The notes under the pieces: model-generated | Told to the model about the DNA's origin: nothing | The model's input: the letters and a program-made list of their open reading frames with translations, nothing else | Databases searched by the model: none | Assembly (NCBI RefSeq): GCF_003391055.1 | Contig: NZ_QUAJ01000002.1 | Coordinates: 62,001-126,000 of the forward strand | Source of the DNA: Psychrilyobacter piezotolerans | GTDB taxonomy: Bacteria > Fusobacteriota > Fusobacteriia > Fusobacteriales > Fusobacteriaceae | Direction of reading: 5' to 3' | DNA length: 64,000 nt | Part shown: piece after piece, positions 62,143-64,000 of the stretch | Layout of the letters: each line of letters starts with the position of its first letter | How positions within the stretch are numbered: the first letter of the stretch is position 1 | Program-made: the position numbers and the translations under genes

Positions 62143-63663
62143 ATGAACACATCAACGGTTAAAATCGAAAAAAAAATTAGTTTCGTAGACAAATTTCTAA
62201 ACGTCATTGAAAAAGGTGGGAATGCATTACCCCATCCAGCAACATTATTTGGTATCTTAGCACTTGTAATGGTGGTTATATCTGGAATAGGATCAGCATT
62301 GGGCTGGTCAGTTGAATTTGAAGGAATAAACAGAAAGACAATGCAAATGGAAAATATGGTTATTCAAACTAAATCTTTAATGAATGCAGAGGGGATCAAT
62401 TATATCTTCACACGTATGGTTAAAAATTTTACAGGGTTTGCACCCCTTGGGACAGTGTTAGTAGCTATCATCGGTATCGGTGTGTGTGAAAGGTCCGGAT
62501 TAATGGCAATCTTATTAAAGAAAACAGCTCTTTCTACACCAAAGAAATTAGTTACTGTAATGGTAGTATTCTTAGGAATCATGTCAAACGTTGCATCCGA
62601 TGCTGGTTACGTAGTATTACCACCATTAGCAGCATTGATATTTTTATCATTTGGCAGACATCCATTGGCAGGATTAGCAGCAGCATTTGCCGGTGTATCG
62701 GGAGGATTCTCAGCTAATCTATTGATCGGAACAATCGATCCATTATTAGGCGGTATCTCTACAGAAGCTTCCAGGCTTTTAGACGCTACATATGAAGTTG
62801 CACCTACTGCAAACTACTTCTTCATGTTTGTTTCTACATTTGTAATAGCTGTCATTGGATGGTTTGTTACAGAAAAAATCGTTGAACCTAGATTAGGAAA
62901 GTATGAAGGTGACGATACATTAGAATTTGATGAAGTTACACCTGCAGAAAAAAAAGGTTTAAGAGCTGCCGGATTAGCAACTGTAGCCTTAATCATCTGC
63001 TTAGTACCTCTATACTTCACATTAGGTAAAAACTTCTTAGGACACGGATTAGTTCCTATCATCGTATTGTTCTTCGCTGTACCAGGGTTAGCTTACGGTA
63101 TCTCTGTAGGAGTTATAAAATCTGATAAAGATGTTATGGGAATGATCAGTAAATCTATGGCAACTATGTCCGGGTACTTAGTATTAGTATTCTTTGCTGC
63201 ACAATTTATCGCATTCTTTAACTACTCAAACTTAGGTACTATCTTAGCAGTTAAAGGAGCAGGTTTATTAGAGGCTACAGGAATGACAGGCATCCCTTTA
63301 ATCATTGGATTTATCTTAGTAGTAGGAATTTTAAACTTATTCATGGGATCAGCCTCAGCTAAATGGGCTATCTTAGCACCCGTATTTATACCAATGTTAA
63401 TGAGAGTAGGATATACTCCTGAATTTACACAACTAGCATACAGAATTGGAGATTCAACTACAAATATCATCTCTCCATTGATGAGTTACTTTGCAATGAT
63501 CATTGTATTCATGCAAAAATACGATAAGAAAGGATCTATGGGAACATTAATCTCTATCATGTTACCATTCTCAATGGCATTCTTAATCGGTTGGTCAATC
63601 TTATTGATTGTATGGATGATGCTAGGATTACCTATCGGACCTGGAATCGGAATCTATATGTAA
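62143..63663 (+). CDS. AbgT-family transporter
   Basis: About 506 aa with 10-12 membrane helices. The N-terminus FLNVIEKGGNALPHPATLFG and the central SNVASDAGYVVLPPLAAL, GVSGGFSANLLIGTIDPLLGG and late MGSASAKWAILAPVFIPML with DSTTNIISPLMSYFA are AbgT hallmarks. Family members import p-aminobenzoyl-glutamate or export sulfonamides, driven by Na+ or protons; the substrate cannot be told. The ATG at 62143 has AAGGAGGAG just upstream; an in-frame ATG at 62122 lies before that site. The gene has its own promoter and terminator. Confidence 0.93.
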   Translation: MNTSTVKIEKKISFVDKFLNVIEKGGNALPHPATLFGILALVMVVISGIGSALGWSVEFEGINRKTMQMENMVIQTKSLMNAEGINYIFTRMVKNFTGFAPLGTVLVAIIGIGVCERSGLMAILLKKTALSTPKKLVTVMVVFLGIMSNVASDAGYVVLPPLAALIFLSFGRHPLAGLAAAFAGVSGGFSANLLIGTIDPLLGGISTEASRLLDATYEVAPTANYFFMFVSTFVIAVIGWFVTEKIVEPRLGKYEGDDTLEFDEVTPAEKKGLRAAGLATVALIICLVPLYFTLGKNFLGHGLVPIIVLFFAVPGLAYGISVGVIKSDKDVMGMISKSMATMSGYLVLVFFAAQFIAFFNYSNLGTILAVKGAGLLEATGMTGIPLIIGFILVVGILNLFMGSASAKWAILAPVFIPMLMRVGYTPEFTQLAYRIGDSTTNIISPLMSYFAMIIVFMQKYDKKGSMGTLISIMLPFSMAFLIGWSILLIVWMMLGLPIGPGIGIYM

Positions 63664-63678
63664 TAATATAATAACAAT

Positions 63679-63710
63679 AAAAGACGAGATTAATTTCTCG
63701 TCTTTTTTTT
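63679..63710. terminator. Bidirectional terminator after abgT
   Basis: AAAAGACGAGA (63679-63689) pairs with TCTCGTCTTTT (63696-63706), loop TTAATT, followed by eight T on the plus strand. It separates convergent genes. Confidence 0.9.
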
Positions 63711-63731
63711 ATTATATTAATTTAATTTTTT

Positions 63732-64000
63732 TTATCTATTTTTCATAGTTTCGTATCTAACTTCGTTCTTGATTTCATCTCTGATCTCATTTTTTAACTT
63801 CATTAATTCTAAATCTTTTTTTAATTTTTCAAGTTCAGAATCAGAATTTGCAGGAGAGTTTGTCTCTGTCATCCCTTCTCTTCTAGCTATCTCCTTTTTC
63901 CCTTCTGGGTTGTAGTTATAATAAGCTACAGTCTCTTTCGTGTTTATAGTCTTAGCATCCATAATAGCTTGTGGAACTCCCCATACTGCAGATACAGGCC
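63732..64000 (-). CDS. Partial hypothetical protein with coiled-coil tail
   Basis: The reading frame is open to the right edge of the window, so the true start lies beyond 64000. The visible end reads PVSAVWGVPQAIMDAKTI, then NTKETVAYYNYNPEGKKE, a polar stretch, and a C-terminal charged helix (SELEKLKKDLELMKLKNEI) likely to form a coiled coil. No known family was recognised. An internal ATG at 63962 is possible but has no clear ribosome site, which favours a longer protein. Confidence 0.6.
   Translation of the reverse strand, partial: PVSAVWGVPQAIMDAKTINTKETVAYYNYNPEGKKEIARREGMTETNSPANSDSELEKLKKDLELMKLKNEIRDEIKNEVRYETMKNR

Noticed and set aside
1-64000. CRISPR arrays, insertion sequences, prophage, rRNA or tRNA genes.
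   Set aside because: No regularly spaced identical repeats of array type, no transposase or phage-like protein, and no cloverleaf or rRNA segment was recognised on either strand.

Overview
The window reads as the chromosome of a low-GC, anaerobic, double-membraned bacterium of the Fusobacteriota, most likely a marine Psychrilyobacter/Propionigenium/Ilyobacter-type relative. The pointers are an FplA-like type Vd phospholipase autotransporter, outer-membrane barrels ending in aromatic residues, an LPS-type acyltransferase, AbgT and Na/Pi (sodium-coupled) transporters, an H2O-forming NADH-oxidase homologue, and strong AGGAGG ribosome sites with AT-rich codon use. The genus is inference; no rRNA gene is present. 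Almost every gene is on the minus strand. No rRNA, tRNA, CRISPR array, prophage or insertion sequence was recognised.

Layout, left to right. 0-3.4 kb: nadD, a cupin protein and NADH oxidase (plus strand), then an internally deleted ung pseudogene. 3.4-19.2 kb (minus): amino-acid permease, FplA-like autotransporter, HutP, FtsH, TilS, SpoIID-like protein, B12-type radical SAM protein, MltG, DEAD-box helicase and a Na/Pi cotransporter with a four-repeat Pho-like box. 19.3-29.6 kb: small hypothetical and membrane proteins, acyl-CoA synthetase, dapF under a lysine riboswitch, tiny lipoproteins flanked by a partial duplication, an O-methyltransferase, RsmB, an FKBP isomerase, and DUF1294 and TSCPD proteins. 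29.6-44.2 kb: a maltodextrin-type region (glgP, malQ, two ABC permeases, a binding protein, a LacI regulator, a LamB-like porin) interrupted by three tandem paralogous outer-membrane proteins and a MarR regulator. 44.4-56.4 kb: glyS, glyQ, lspA, ileS, an unusual sensor kinase lacking the phosphoacceptor histidine, tex and galU. 56.7-64 kb: metG, LPLAT, ybaB, sppA, then abgT (plus) and a partial gene at the right edge.

How the genes fit together. LamB porin, binding protein and two permeases would import an oligosaccharide, and MalQ plus glycogen phosphorylase would degrade it. Three LacI-type palindromes (33744, 42696, 44168) tie these loci into one probable regulon controlled by the local LacI protein. 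Envelope genes (FplA, LamB, the OMP triplet, SpoIID, MltG, LspA, SppA, LPLAT) are well represented. Control elements visible in the sequence include the lysine riboswitch with its terminator ahead of dapF, the 11-bp-period TGTAAA repeats ahead of the phosphate transporter, a terminator-like hairpin between binding protein and permease, and many intrinsic terminators. Several larger intergenic gaps hold a degenerate dispersed repeat made of short GTG-ended words at 9-10 bp spacing.
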